A stretch of DNA of 64,000 bases, from contig SKRM01000031.1 in the NCBI GenBank assembly GCA_007118495.1, positions 33,075 to 97,074 of the forward strand, in the 5' to 3' direction. The translations under genes and the position numbers were made by a program. A model generated the notes under the pieces. The model had not been told where the DNA came from. It saw nothing but the letters and a program-made list of their open reading frames with translations, and did not search any database. Positions within the stretch are counted from its first letter, which is position 1. Each line of letters begins with the position of its first letter. Shown here one piece after another: positions 1-8,912 of this stretch. This stretch comes from Bacteroidales bacterium. GTDB lineage: Bacteria > Bacteroidota > Bacteroidia > Bacteroidales > UBA7960.

Positions 1-2
1 CA

Positions 3-1625
3 GTTAATCCCCACGCCTTTGACTACAGCAGACACCTTTCACGGAAGAACATCTATCATTCAACGTATATACCATCAGGGCAGTGGCATGTAAGCGCCAG
101 CAATCGTAAAAACCCCCTTCTGTCTCTGGCTCTGGATATGCGTACAAAGGCTTTGATAATGATGGAAGGTATGCCTTTCGGGCAGCGGGAATTTGCTGTG
201 TTGTCAGCATTGGTGCTTGGTTATCGCGAATTATTGGATGATGACCTGCGCAATGAATTTGCAGGTGCCGGAGCCATGCATATTCTCTGTGTTTCGGGTT
301 TACATGTCGGCATCATTTATCTGATCCTGAAAAACCTGTTGTCATTATTCGGAAGATTAAAATCATGCGCAAGCCTCAGGCTTGCAGTTCTGATGACACT
401 CATATGGCTCTATGCTGCCATAACAGGTTTCTCACCATCGGTTCTGAGGGCATCTGTGATGTTTTCATTTGTGGCACTGGGCCATCACACACAAAAACCA
501 GGCAATTTTTTTAATACACTGTCAGCCTCTGCCATATTTCTTTTAACCATTAACCCTTTTTTGCTGGCGCATATTGGTTTTCAACTGTCGTATCTGGCCG
601 TTGCAGGTATTGTTTGCCTTAAAGGACACCTTTACCGTCTCATTTGCTGGAGGTATTCTATGATGAATAAAATATGGACATTATGCTGTGTATCCCTGGC
701 TGCCCAACTTGCCACCGGGCCCCTGGCAGTTCATTACTTTAACCAGTTTCCCAATTATTTTCTGATAACAAACCTGATCGCAATACCACTTGCTGGGTTG
801 ATCATATACTTATGGTTGGCCACATTTTTATTTTCTTTTATTCCCCTGGTTTCGTTTTGTTTTTTCTCCCTGCTCAACTGGGCACTTCAATTGCTTACCC
901 ATGCCGTATCTGCCATTGAATCATGGCCATATTCAACCCTTTCTGGTATATATATGCCGGCTTATGAGGTCATTTTTTGTTTTGGTATTATTGCTGCCCT
1001 GTTTGTTTTCATTGAGTTGAGGCAACAATCGGCTTTCATGCTGTTTTTGATTTGTGTTTTTCTGATGGTTGGTTCTGCAACTTTGCGCAAAACACTCCAT
1101 TTTCATGATCCGGTTTTTGTGGTTTACCACACCGGCAGAGAAACCGTGGCAGACTTTTTTACAAGCCGGCAGCTTATTATGCTTGCCACCCATAATGACG
1201 GGACGTCAAACAGAAACATTGATTTTTCAGTTTCAGGGATGAGAATCAGACGGGGGCGGCCCGAACCTGCGCTTGAAATAAGCCTCGATGATGATAATAT
1301 CCATATGCCGGAAAAAACTTTTTTTCGCATAGGGCCCTTCATAGGGTTTCACCAGTTGGCTATCGTTGTAGTTTGTGACGTGGGTGGTCACATGATTAGC
1401 AGCATGAGAGCCGGAGAACTGTCAGTTGACTACTTGCTGGTAACAGAAAATCAGCCATTTGACCCGGCTGATTTGATCAAAAAATCACAGCCGGCTAAAG
1501 TTTTGCTTGGTGGTTCACTGGCTCCATGGTATGCAGGCAGATGGGAGGAGGCTGCCCGCGAAACAAAAACTGCTGTTTGGAATGTCCGAAAGCAGGGGGC
1601 CTATGTGGGCCGGCCCCTGAGGTAA
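3..1625 (+). CDS. comEC: ComEC/Rec2 family DNA-uptake channel, 5'-truncated
   Basis: The reading frame is open from the window edge, so the N-terminus lies outside. About 540 residues are visible. The first 45 look like the end of the DUF4131 region (NPHAFDYSRHLSRKN). Next comes the Competence domain with the family motif CVSGLHVGIIY near residue 95 and about eight hydrophobic segments to roughly residue 370. In transforming bacteria ComEC forms the inner-membrane channel for single-stranded DNA. The last 150 residues sit where other ComEC proteins carry a metallo-beta-lactamase-like domain, but no HxHxDH motif is present, so that domain is absent or degenerate. An ATG at 138 is in frame but internal. 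It converges with lysO across a short AT-rich hairpin. Confidence 0.9.
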   Translation, partial: VNPHAFDYSRHLSRKNIYHSTYIPSGQWHVSASNRKNPLLSLALDMRTKALIMMEGMPFGQREFAVLSALVLGYRELLDDDLRNEFAGAGAMHILCVSGLHVGIIYLILKNLLSLFGRLKSCASLRLAVLMTLIWLYAAITGFSPSVLRASVMFSFVALGHHTQKPGNFFNTLSASAIFLLTINPFLLAHIGFQLSYLAVAGIVCLKGHLYRLICWRYSMMNKIWTLCCVSLAAQLATGPLAVHYFNQFPNYFLITNLIAIPLAGLIIYLWLATFLFSFIPLVSFCFFSLLNWALQLLTHAVSAIESWPYSTLSGIYMPAYEVIFCFGIIAALFVFIELRQQSAFMLFLICVFLMVGSATLRKTLHFHDPVFVVYHTGRETVADFFTSRQLIMLATHNDGTSNRNIDFSVSGMRIRRGRPEPALEISLDDDNIHMPEKTFFRIGPFIGFHQLAIVVVCDVGGHMISSMRAGELSVDYLLVTENQPFDPADLIKKSQPAKVLLGGSLAPWYAGRWEEAARETKTAVWNVRKQGAYVGRPLR

Positions 1626-1649
1626 AAATAAAAGGCTTCCTTTTATTTT
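1625..1649. terminator. AT-rich bidirectional hairpin between comEC and lysO
   Basis: A perfect 11-bp inverted repeat (AAAATAAAAGG / CCTTTTATTTT) has a 3-nt loop. It overlaps the last base of the comEC stop codon and the stop codon of the convergent lysO part. A- and T-rich arms give tails in both directions. The stem is weak, so termination efficiency is uncertain. Confidence 0.5.
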
Positions 1650-2250
1650 AAATCGTTAATATCAGGGTGACAAGCATCGGGACCAGAACTGTCAGAATGA
1701 TACCATGAAACAGTGCTATAATGGCGTACTCTTTACCACTTGAAGCGGTGATGATGGGCAGGGTTGTATCCATGCTGGTAGCCCCTGCCGAAGTAATAGG
1801 GGCCAGGCGGCCCAGAGTGACGACCATTATGGGGGCCAGCAAAAGTGTAATTATTTCTCTGATCACGTTTGAAAGCAGGGCTACAACACCCAGGGCCTCA
1901 CTGTGTAGTTGTGTAATAATGATACTTGAAAGGCTGTAATATCCAAAACCGGCTCCTACAGCCAGGCCTTCACGTATGCTGAGGCTCCCGGTAAGGCCCA
2001 CCACCAGCAACACGCCTGCAAATGTGCCAATAATGGTTGCCAGCGGAACCAGCAGTAACCTTAAGCCCTGGCTTTTGATAAGCAGCAGTGAGCTTTTATC
2101 TGCTCCAATACTTATCCCCACAAGCAGCATAAGCAAATAAAGTGCGTACTTGCTTGGATCAGTGTCATTGAGCCAGGCAGGTATCCATTGCCCATATCCG
2201 AATAAAACCCCGGCTACGAAAAACAGAAGAATGTACAGGCTATTCTTCAT
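1648..2250 (-). CDS. lysO: LysO-type lysine exporter, C-terminal subunit
   Basis: A roughly 200-residue, strongly hydrophobic protein of the DUF340/LysO (YbjE) family, which exports L-lysine. About six membrane segments are visible, with the family-like stretches GISIGADKS and GAGFGYYSLSS. The ATG at 2250 (MKNSLYILLF) is preferred over a longer reading that would run deep into the upstream gene. This start overlaps the stop of the upstream half by 11 nt, suggesting translational coupling. In Escherichia coli one protein carries both parts; here they are two genes. No lysine riboswitch is seen upstream. Confidence 0.8.
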   Translation of the reverse strand: MKNSLYILLFFVAGVLFGYGQWIPAWLNDTDPSKYALYLLMLLVGISIGADKSSLLLIKSQGLRLLLVPLATIIGTFAGVLLVVGLTGSLSIREGLAVGAGFGYYSLSSIIITQLHSEALGVVALLSNVIREIITLLLAPIMVVTLGRLAPITSAGATSMDTTLPIITASSGKEYAIIALFHGIILTVLVPMLVTLILTI

Positions 2251-2530
2251 GGCTGCTTTTTTTCTCCCTGAAAAATATCCGCCAAAGAACATAAGCCATG
2301 ATGACACTCCCGCCAATACCACCCAGACTCAGTATCATAGCGGTAAGCCCCAATGTGCCCAAAGCTTGCATGATTTCAGGGTTGCGCCCGATGGCAATAC
2401 CCAGAAGAAAAAGCAGCAGAAAAATACTCCACATGATCAGTTTTTCGAGCACATTGACCAGTTTTTTCCTGGATGAGATCACATGACCGATGATCATTCC
2501 TCCAAACATCAATATGAGAATTTCTGCCAT
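2240..2530 (-). CDS. LysO-type lysine exporter, N-terminal subunit
   Basis: A 96-residue membrane protein with three hydrophobic segments, matching the N-terminal part of LysO/YbjE. The charged cytoplasmic loop SSRKKLVNVLEK follows the first helix, and FLLGIAIGRNPEIM lies at the second. The end overlaps the start of the larger LysO part by 11 nt, so the two are very likely co-translated and assemble into one transporter. The upstream glucosaminidase gene ends only 32 nt away on the same strand, so read-through transcription is possible. Confidence 0.75.
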   Translation of the reverse strand: MAEILILMFGGMIIGHVISSRKKLVNVLEKLIMWSIFLLLFLLGIAIGRNPEIMQALGTLGLTAMILSLGGIGGSVIMAYVLWRIFFREKKSSHEE

Positions 2531-2562
2531 ATTGCTTCATTTAACTTTGCTGAGGGCAAAGA

Positions 2563-3570
2563 TCAGGGACGCCTCATAAGATATTCAATTACAGAACCCT
2601 CAAAACCCCTGAGTAGTATTTTCTGGTCTGGTTCCGGTTCCATACCATATGTCATATCATTGCGGCGGTACAGGTTTTCAATCCGGATACCATATTCTTG
2701 CGATATTTCATGCATGGTATCACCTTCACGTGCAATGTGGTATCTTTCACCACCCATGCGCCGCTTGGGTTGAAGATATACTCTTTGACCCGGAACCAGT
2801 CTGTTACCTTCATCCAGGTTATTATATCTCCTTATCTGCCAAAGGCGCATGCCCAACTCTCTTGCCAGTGACTCAGGCGTGTCACCTTGCCGGGCGGTTA
2901 CATACCTTATCCTGTTGTAACTGCGGGTTTCTCTTTGTTCGCCTGCATCAATGGGCGAAAAATCTTCATCTGCGTCAGTTGCGGCCGTGCCGGGTATCCT
3001 GGCTGGTCCCCTGAGTAAATGTTCTGCAATATGGTAGTTTCTGTCCAGAGCTTTTTGATCAAAACGGTACAGCTCATGCTCTCTGATCAGCCTGATCAAC
3101 AGTTGGGGATACTGGGGGTTGGTGGCATATCCGGCTTGTCGAAGCCCATGAGCCCACGCTTCGTAATCGGTTTGATTCAGGTCAAAAAGAAAAGCATATC
3201 TGGGCCTTGTGGCAAGAAATTCTGTGTGATCAATAAATGATTGAACCGGGTCGGTATACACCCTGAAGCATTCACCAGGTTCGTCGTCATCATAATAGTA
3301 GGTTCGCCCTGTCCATCCATGGCATTTAATGCCAAAATGGTTGTTTGCGTTTACGGCCAGTTCGCTGTTGCCAAACCCTGATTCAAGAATGGCCTGTGCC
3401 AATTTAATGCTGGCAGGTATTCCTGACTGCCGCATTTCAGATATGGCGATGTATTTATAGGTTTCTATGTACTGCTGGAGGGTAAGCCCCTGCTGAGAAA
3501 ACAGGCCGGTCGGGACCAATAACAGTCCAATGAGCAGCTTTTTAAAAATGCATTGAAATAATTGGTGCAT
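2563..3570 (-). CDS. Secreted glucosaminidase with two C-terminal LysM domains
   Basis: 335 residues from the ATG at 3570. An N-terminal hydrophobic stretch (residues 10-25) looks like a signal peptide. Residues 30-175 form a FlgJ-like N-acetylglucosaminidase domain with the probable catalytic Glu63 in AQAILESGFG, followed by NNHFGIKC. Two LysM repeats (about 225-275 and 278-325; ARQGDTPESLA and AREGDTMHEIS) would bind peptidoglycan. The likely role is cleavage of peptidoglycan glycan strands in the periplasm during growth or division. A longer in-frame reading to 4134 is rejected because it lies entirely opposite rsmG and would bury the signal peptide. Confidence 0.85.
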   Translation of the reverse strand: MHQLFQCIFKKLLIGLLLVPTGLFSQQGLTLQQYIETYKYIAISEMRQSGIPASIKLAQAILESGFGNSELAVNANNHFGIKCHGWTGRTYYYDDDEPGECFRVYTDPVQSFIDHTEFLATRPRYAFLFDLNQTDYEAWAHGLRQAGYATNPQYPQLLIRLIREHELYRFDQKALDRNYHIAEHLLRGPARIPGTAATDADEDFSPIDAGEQRETRSYNRIRYVTARQGDTPESLARELGMRLWQIRRYNNLDEGNRLVPGQRVYLQPKRRMGGERYHIAREGDTMHEISQEYGIRIENLYRRNDMTYGMEPEPDQKILLRGFEGSVIEYLMRRP

Positions 3571-3663
3571 AAACACTATTTTTGATAGACCAAAGGCCAA
3601 CAGCCATTTTGGCTGACTGGCAGATATCAAAGGCCAAAAATACAGCAATTCCTGCACCCTGAA

Positions 3664-4308
3664 ATGGAAATCATAAAAAAATATTTTCCTGATCTTTCTC
3701 CTGACCAGTTTGAGCGCCTGGAAGCTTTGTGGCCCGCATATCAAGAGTGGAATAAGAAAATCAATGTGATATCGCGAAAAGATACTGAACATTTTTTTCT
3801 GAGGCATGTCCTGCACTCCCTGTCTGTGATGAAGGTAATCAGGTTCAATGATCAGACTGCCATCCTTGATGCCGGAACCGGAGGAGGGTTTCCGGGAATA
3901 CCCCTTGCCATATGTTTTCCTGCATGCCGGTTTACCCTGGTAGATAGTATTGGCAAGAAAATAATGGTTGTAAAGGATGTTGCCAAAACGCTTGGTCTTG
4001 AAAATGTTACAGCCATACACGATAGGGTCGAGAACATAAGCGGGCAATTTGATTTCGTTATCAGCAGGGCTGTTAAGTCTCTGCCTGTATTTATGCCATG
4101 GGTTGCTGATAAGATAAAACCTGATGGAACCCACAAATTACCCAACGGGGTAATCTATCTCAAGGGTGGTGATTTTAAGGAAGAAATTGAAGCGGTAGGC
4201 TACAAGTACAGGATATTTTCTTTAGCCGAATATTTTGACGAAGATTTTTTTGAGACAAAAAAAATGCTGATCATGTGGGATGGGAATAAAAAAAAACATA
4301 AAAACTGA
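3664..4308 (+). CDS. rsmG: 16S rRNA (guanine-527-N7)-methyltransferase RsmG
   Basis: 214 residues, the usual RsmG (GidB) length. The family N-terminal helix region is clear (YQEWNKKINVISRKD), then the SAM-binding glycine loop LDAGTGGGFPGIPLA around residues 65-80, and the FVISRAV motif around residue 125. The enzyme methylates G527 of 16S rRNA in the cytoplasm. It is divergent from the glucosaminidase and lies 34 nt upstream of recA on the same strand. Confidence 0.95.
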   Translation: MEIIKKYFPDLSPDQFERLEALWPAYQEWNKKINVISRKDTEHFFLRHVLHSLSVMKVIRFNDQTAILDAGTGGGFPGIPLAICFPACRFTLVDSIGKKIMVVKDVAKTLGLENVTAIHDRVENISGQFDFVISRAVKSLPVFMPWVADKIKPDGTHKLPNGVIYLKGGDFKEEIEAVGYKYRIFSLAEYFDEDFFETKKMLIMWDGNKKKHKN

Positions 4309-4342
4309 ATAAATTTACAAACAGTAGTAAAAAAGTGATTGT

Positions 4343-5377
4343 ATGAGTGATGAAAAGGAAAAATCTGCCGGGCAAGACCGGGCAGTGAACAAGGAAAAGC
4401 TAAAAGCACTGCAACTTACCCTTGATAAGATCGAAAAGTCGTATGGTAAAGGTACCATCATGAAATTGGGTGATTCGGCTGTGGTACCCGTTGATGTGAT
4501 CTCAACAGGTTCACTTACCCTCGATATGGCACTGGGTACAGGAGGGCTTCCGAGGGGGCGTGTTGTTGAAATATACGGACCCGAGTCGTCGGGTAAAACA
4601 ACCCTGGCTATTCATGCCATTGCCGAGGCTCAGAAGCAGGGGGGCATTGCAGCCTTTATAGATGCCGAGAATGCCTTTGACAGCAATTATGCAGCCAGAC
4701 TTGGTGTGGATATAGAGAATCTCCTGGTAAGCCAGCCCGATAATGGAGAACAGGCTTTGGAAATAGCCGAGAACCTGATCAGATCAGGAGCCATTGACAT
4801 TATCGTCATTGACTCGGTGGCAGCTCTTACCCCAAAAAGTGAAATAGAGGGTGAAATGGGAGATTCAAAGATGGGTCTTCAGGCCAGGCTGATGTCTCAG
4901 GCATTGCGAAAGCTTACCGGCACAATCAATAAGACTAATTGCTGCTGCATATTCATTAATCAGCTCCGCGAAAAGATTGGTGTCATGTTCGGTAATCCCG
5001 AAACCACTACTGGCGGAAATGCCCTGAAGTTTTATGCTTCTGTAAGGATTGACATACGCAGGACATCGCAGATCAAAGAAGGCGACAGGGTTACAGGAAA
5101 CCGGACCAGAGTGAAAGTAGTGAAAAACAAGCTTGCACCACCTTTCAGACAGGCTGAATTTGATATCATCTACGGGTTGGGCATTTCAAAAGTAGGAGAG
5201 ATTATTGATCTGGCTGTTGATCATAATATTGTGAAAAAATCAGGCTCATGGTTCAGCTATGGTGAAACCAAGCTTGGGCAGGGCAGGGATGCTGTTAAAC
5301 AATTACTGGCAGACAATGTGGAACTATCAGAAGAACTGGAGACAAAGATTAAGGAAGTATTGGCTGAAATTAATTAG
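4343..5377 (+). CDS. recA: Recombinase RecA
   Basis: 344 residues with full RecA architecture: an N-terminal helical domain, Walker [10 protein letters not shown] (about 79-87), Walker [11 protein letters not shown], the L1 region [18 protein letters not shown], and the L2 signature [18 protein letters not shown]. RecA forms the ATP-dependent filament on single-stranded DNA for homologous repair and SOS induction. The residue after the catalytic glutamate (Glu109) is Asn110, where RecA normally has His (AEHA), and there is a CCC run at about 200. Neither disrupts a known catalytic residue. No SOS box was recognised upstream. The ATG at 4343 gives the usual N-terminal length. Confidence 0.98.
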   Translation: MSDEKEKSAGQDRAVNKEKLKALQLTLDKIEKSYGKGTIMKLGDSAVVPVDVISTGSLTLDMALGTGGLPRGRVVEIYGPESSGKTTLAIHAIAEAQKQGGIAAFIDAENAFDSNYAARLGVDIENLLVSQPDNGEQALEIAENLIRSGAIDIIVIDSVAALTPKSEIEGEMGDSKMGLQARLMSQALRKLTGTINKTNCCCIFINQLREKIGVMFGNPETTTGGNALKFYASVRIDIRRTSQIKEGDRVTGNRTRVKVVKNKLAPPFRQAEFDIIYGLGISKVGEIIDLAVDHNIVKKSGSWFSYGETKLGQGRDAVKQLLADNVELSEELETKIKEVLAEIN

Positions 5378-5416
5378 GCATACGATCTGTTATCATTCAA
5401 TCATCATTTAACCAAT

Positions 5417-7441
5417 ATGATCATGAAAAGAATAATCGCAATGGCTATCATTATCTGCACTGCATTTCCCCTGCTATCAAGCGGGCAGTCGCAACTTTTA
5501 ACCCCCGAAACCTTGTGGGAATTTGGTCGGCTCAGTGATGTCAGGGTATCACCTGATGGCAGCAAATTGTTGTACGGGACAACCTGGTATGAGCTTGAGG
5601 CTAACAGAGGCACCCGTGATTTGTTCGTGGTTCCGGTTGCAGGAGGAGAACCCGTTAATATCACCCGGTCTGACGTATCTGAATCGTCAGCTGTATGGCG
5701 TCCTGATGGCCAACGCATCGGGTTTTTGAGGGGCGGTCAGCTTTGGGAGATCAATCCTGATGGATCAAATGCTCGTCAGGTGAGCCATATTGAGGGAGGT
5801 ATCACAGGCTTTGATTATGCACCTGATATGCGGCATATATATTATACAAAAAAAGTGAAGATAAAGCCTATGGTTCAGGATGTCCATGCTGACTTGCAAA
5901 AGGCCAATGCTTATGTAGCTGATGATCTGATGTACAGGCACTGGGACAGATGGCATGACGGTACATACAGCCATGTTTTTATTGCTTCATATAATAACGG
6001 CGAGCTTGGCCAGGGCAAAGACATCATGGAGGGTGAACCATTCGATTCACCGGTGCCTCCCTTTGGCGGCAGCGCCCAGATCAGCTGGAATGCTGATGGA
6101 ACAGCCCTGGCATATATATCCAAGAAAAAGGAAGGTGTTGACTGGACAGTTTCTACCAACACAAATATCTACCTGTATAATCTGGCCAGTGGTCAGACTG
6201 TTGACCTCACGCCATTCAATGACGGATATGACAAAAACCCTGTATTCTCGCCCGATGGCAGATATATGGCCTGGGAAAGCATGGCCAGGGACGGTTTTGA
6301 GTCGGACAAGAACCGCATCATGATCATGGACCTGCAAAGCGGAAAATACCGTGACTATTCGGCTGGTTTTGATCAAAGTTCCAGCGGATTCGCCTGGTCG
6401 GCTGACTCACAGACCCTTTATTTTGTAAGTGGCATTCATGCCACCTTCCAGCTTTACGGCCTCGATATGCGTACCGGAAACATCAATCAGCTGACAACAG
6501 GCCAGCACAACTACCAATCGGTGGCTGTGGCTGGTAATTACCTGGTGGCAGAACGGATGTCTATGTCTGTACCCACTGAAGTATACAGGATGGATACATC
6601 GGGCAACCAGATACAGCAGCTTACATTTGTAAACAGGGACATTCTGGCACGTACCGCCATGGGTCGCGTTGAAGAGAGATGGGTGACAACCACCGACAAT
6701 AAAGAAATGCTTGTCTGGGTTATTTATCCACCCAATTTTGATCCTTCAAAAAAATATCCCGCACTGCTATATTGCGGCGGTGGTCCACAGAGTGCTGTGA
6801 GTCAGTTTTTCTCATACAGGTGGAATTTCCAGATCATGGCAGCCAATGATTACATTGTAGTGGCTCCCAACCGGCGCGGACTGCCTACTTTCGGACAAGA
6901 GTGGAACGACCAGATCAGCCTTGATTATGGCGGTCAGAACATGAAAGACTATCTGAGTGCCATAGATGCAGTAAGCAAAGAACCCTTTGTGGATGAAAAC
7001 AGGCTCGGTGCTGTAGGTGCCAGTTATGGAGGTTACAGTGTGTTCTGGCTTGCGGGTAATCATGATAACCGATTCAGCGCATTTATTTCACACTGCGGAC
7101 TCTTCAATCTTGAAAGCTGGTATGGAACCACTGAAGAATACTTTTTTGCAAATCATGATATAGGGGGTGGATATTGGGAAGATCCAAGGCCCCATAGCTA
7201 TGACTTCTCGCCCCACTTGCATTTGCATAAATGGGACACCCCCATTTTGGTTATCCACGGAGCCAAAGACTACCGCGTACCTTATGCTGAAGGCATCCAG
7301 GCGTTCAATGCGGCTCAGTTGATGGGGATCCCCAGCCGTTTGTTGTTTTTCCCTGATGAAAACCACTGGGTACTCCAACCCCAGAATGGCATTCTTTGGC
7401 AAAGGGAGTTTTTCAGGTGGCTTGATCAGTGGCTCAAATAA
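5417..7441 (+). CDS. S9-family serine peptidase (prolyl oligopeptidase/DPP-IV-like)
   Basis: 674 residues with an N-terminal signal peptide cleaved near SSGQS. Residues 30-400 form a beta-propeller with repeated SPDG blades. The C-terminal alpha/beta hydrolase domain has the nucleophile motif GASYGGYS (Ser536), the aspartate region HGAKDYRVP and the histidine region DENHW. Members cleave short peptides, often after proline or as acylaminoacyl peptidases, here in the periplasm or at the surface. An alternative ATG lies two codons downstream at 5423. The M15 peptidase gene follows after 12 nt, so the two probably form an operon for peptide or cell-wall turnover. Confidence 0.92.
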   Translation: MIMKRIIAMAIIICTAFPLLSSGQSQLLTPETLWEFGRLSDVRVSPDGSKLLYGTTWYELEANRGTRDLFVVPVAGGEPVNITRSDVSESSAVWRPDGQRIGFLRGGQLWEINPDGSNARQVSHIEGGITGFDYAPDMRHIYYTKKVKIKPMVQDVHADLQKANAYVADDLMYRHWDRWHDGTYSHVFIASYNNGELGQGKDIMEGEPFDSPVPPFGGSAQISWNADGTALAYISKKKEGVDWTVSTNTNIYLYNLASGQTVDLTPFNDGYDKNPVFSPDGRYMAWESMARDGFESDKNRIMIMDLQSGKYRDYSAGFDQSSSGFAWSADSQTLYFVSGIHATFQLYGLDMRTGNINQLTTGQHNYQSVAVAGNYLVAERMSMSVPTEVYRMDTSGNQIQQLTFVNRDILARTAMGRVEERWVTTTDNKEMLVWVIYPPNFDPSKKYPALLYCGGGPQSAVSQFFSYRWNFQIMAANDYIVVAPNRRGLPTFGQEWNDQISLDYGGQNMKDYLSAIDAVSKEPFVDENRLGAVGASYGGYSVFWLAGNHDNRFSAFISHCGLFNLESWYGTTEEYFFANHDIGGGYWEDPRPHSYDFSPHLHLHKWDTPILVIHGAKDYRVPYAEGIQAFNAAQLMGIPSRLLFFPDENHWVLQPQNGILWQREFFRWLDQWLK

Positions 7442-7453
7442 GACCATAATTAC

Positions 7454-8332
7454 ATGAGTAAGAAAAACAGGAAACCGCCATGGCATCAGTATTTTCTGAT
7501 CGCCATGGCGATACTCCTGAGCCTTTTGATGGTTGTTTCACGCGCATACCGTGCCTCACGCAGAGCAGGTATTGCCCATTCGGAAACTACGGCTGTTTTT
7601 GAACAGGCTGTGTCAGGGGTGCCTGATACAGAAGAACGATCAGAAATATATGAACCCATGTATCCACTTCCAGAAAAATTAGCTTTACTGGGTCATATAG
7701 ATCCGGTGTCAGATGATGGTTTTACCCTGATCGACAGGCGTTACGCAAACAGGCAGGGAATGTATATGCGGTCAGAAGCCTATGATGCATTTTTGCAGAT
7801 GCATAAGGCAGCCCAGTCTGATGGTATTAACCTGATTATACTTTCGGCTACCCGCCCATTTGATCACCAGAAAAGAATTTGGGAAGATAAATGGTTTGGC
7901 CGCAGGGTGCTCTACGGAAATATTCTTGCCACTGATATAGATGATTTGGCTGAAAGGGCCAGAGAAATATTGCGATTCAGTGCCATGCCGGGTACTTCAA
8001 GACACCACTGGGGTACAGATATTGATCTGAACAGCTTGGACAACAGTTATTTTGCTTCAGGTGAGGGGAAGGCCGTGTACGATTGGCTCATAAAAAATGC
8101 TGCTGGTTTTGGTTTTTGTCAGCCATATACTGCCCATGGTGATAATAGAGAAGGAGGCTATGAAGAAGAAAAGTGGCATTGGTCATACCAACCCATATCA
8201 TCTGTCTTTTTAAAAGCATATGAAGATATGGTTGACTACGGGGATATTACTGGTTTTGCAGGATGGGAAATGGCTTCAGAACTTGATGTTATCTCGCGCT
8301 ATGTGCTTGATATCAGCCAGTCGTGTTACTGA
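7454..8332 (+). CDS. VanY-type M15 D-alanyl-D-alanine carboxypeptidase
   Basis: 292 residues with one N-terminal membrane anchor (residues 13-30), so the domain faces the periplasm. The VanY/M15B zinc site is complete: Ser182-Arg-His184-x-x-Gly...Asp191 (SRHHWGTDID) and His242 in EKWHWSY. LSATRPFDHQKRIW is the usual substrate-arm segment. The enzyme trims the terminal D-Ala from peptidoglycan stem peptides or muropeptides. It lies 12 nt after the S9 peptidase gene, and its end overlaps the convergent mobA by 20 nt. Confidence 0.88.
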   Translation: MSKKNRKPPWHQYFLIAMAILLSLLMVVSRAYRASRRAGIAHSETTAVFEQAVSGVPDTEERSEIYEPMYPLPEKLALLGHIDPVSDDGFTLIDRRYANRQGMYMRSEAYDAFLQMHKAAQSDGINLIILSATRPFDHQKRIWEDKWFGRRVLYGNILATDIDDLAERAREILRFSAMPGTSRHHWGTDIDLNSLDNSYFASGEGKAVYDWLIKNAAGFGFCQPYTAHGDNREGGYEEEKWHWSYQPISSVFLKAYEDMVDYGDITGFAGWEMASELDVISRYVLDISQSCY

Positions 8333-8912
8333 TCCCACGTGCATCGTCCCGGTAGTTGATGTTGTGGAATATCCGTTCATGGTAAAATCCTTCGTTTTCC
8401 ACATCCAGAAATAGTACATCCATATCTTCAATTGCGTCAAGTATTTTAAACTTTTTTTTCTGGAGGGCTTCTTCTACCAGGGGCAGGCAGCTCACCTTGA
8501 AAATGGAACAGAGGGTCTCACTGTATCCCTTATGGGTTGGGATGACCACCTGGTGATTTCCGGCATGATCAAGCAAAAACCTATATAGTTCGTTTGGTAC
8601 AAATGGGGTATCGCATCCGGTAACCAACAGGTAATCACCTTTTGCATGGGTAAGGGCACTGTGGATTCCCCCCATAGGACCGCAATGCTGATATATATCA
8701 GAAATGCATTCTGCCCGAATTGCCCGGTAATCTTCTTCCTGGTTGGTGCTTACAAAAACATGCTTGCAAAGTGGCTCCAGGCTGCTGAGGGCATGGAGTA
8801 CCAAAGGTTTTCCGTCAAGCAGAAAAAGCCCTTTGTCCTGACCAAAGCGGCTGCTTTTTCCACCTGCCAGCACCACGCCACTGCAGCTAACATAATTAAT
8901 GATTCTGTTCAT
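8313..8912 (-). CDS. mobA: Molybdenum cofactor guanylyltransferase MobA
   Basis: 199 residues, typical for MobA. The nucleotide-binding N-terminus LAGGKSSRFGQDKG is clear at about residues 15-28, and the GDYLLVTGCDTPF segment carries the metal-binding aspartate. MobA attaches GMP to molybdopterin, making the bis-MGD cofactor required by DMSO-reductase-family enzymes. It is the last gene of the dmsABC operon and overlaps the NTPase-fusion gene by 17 nt, so it most likely serves the reductase encoded upstream. Confidence 0.93.
   Translation of the reverse strand: MNRIINYVSCSGVVLAGGKSSRFGQDKGLFLLDGKPLVLHALSSLEPLCKHVFVSTNQEEDYRAIRAECISDIYQHCGPMGGIHSALTHAKGDYLLVTGCDTPFVPNELYRFLLDHAGNHQVVIPTHKGYSETLCSIFKVSCLPLVEEALQKKKFKILDAIEDMDVLFLDVENEGFYHERIFHNINYRDDARGISNTTG

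Noticed and set aside
3601..3615. CAGCCATTTTGGCTG palindrome in the glucosaminidase/rsmG gap as an operator
   Set aside because: Short (6-bp arms) and single; expected by chance at this scale, with no further support.
3571..4134. Long N-terminal extension of the glucosaminidase reading frame
   Set aside because: It lies entirely opposite rsmG, is not conserved-looking, and would place the signal peptide in the middle of the protein.
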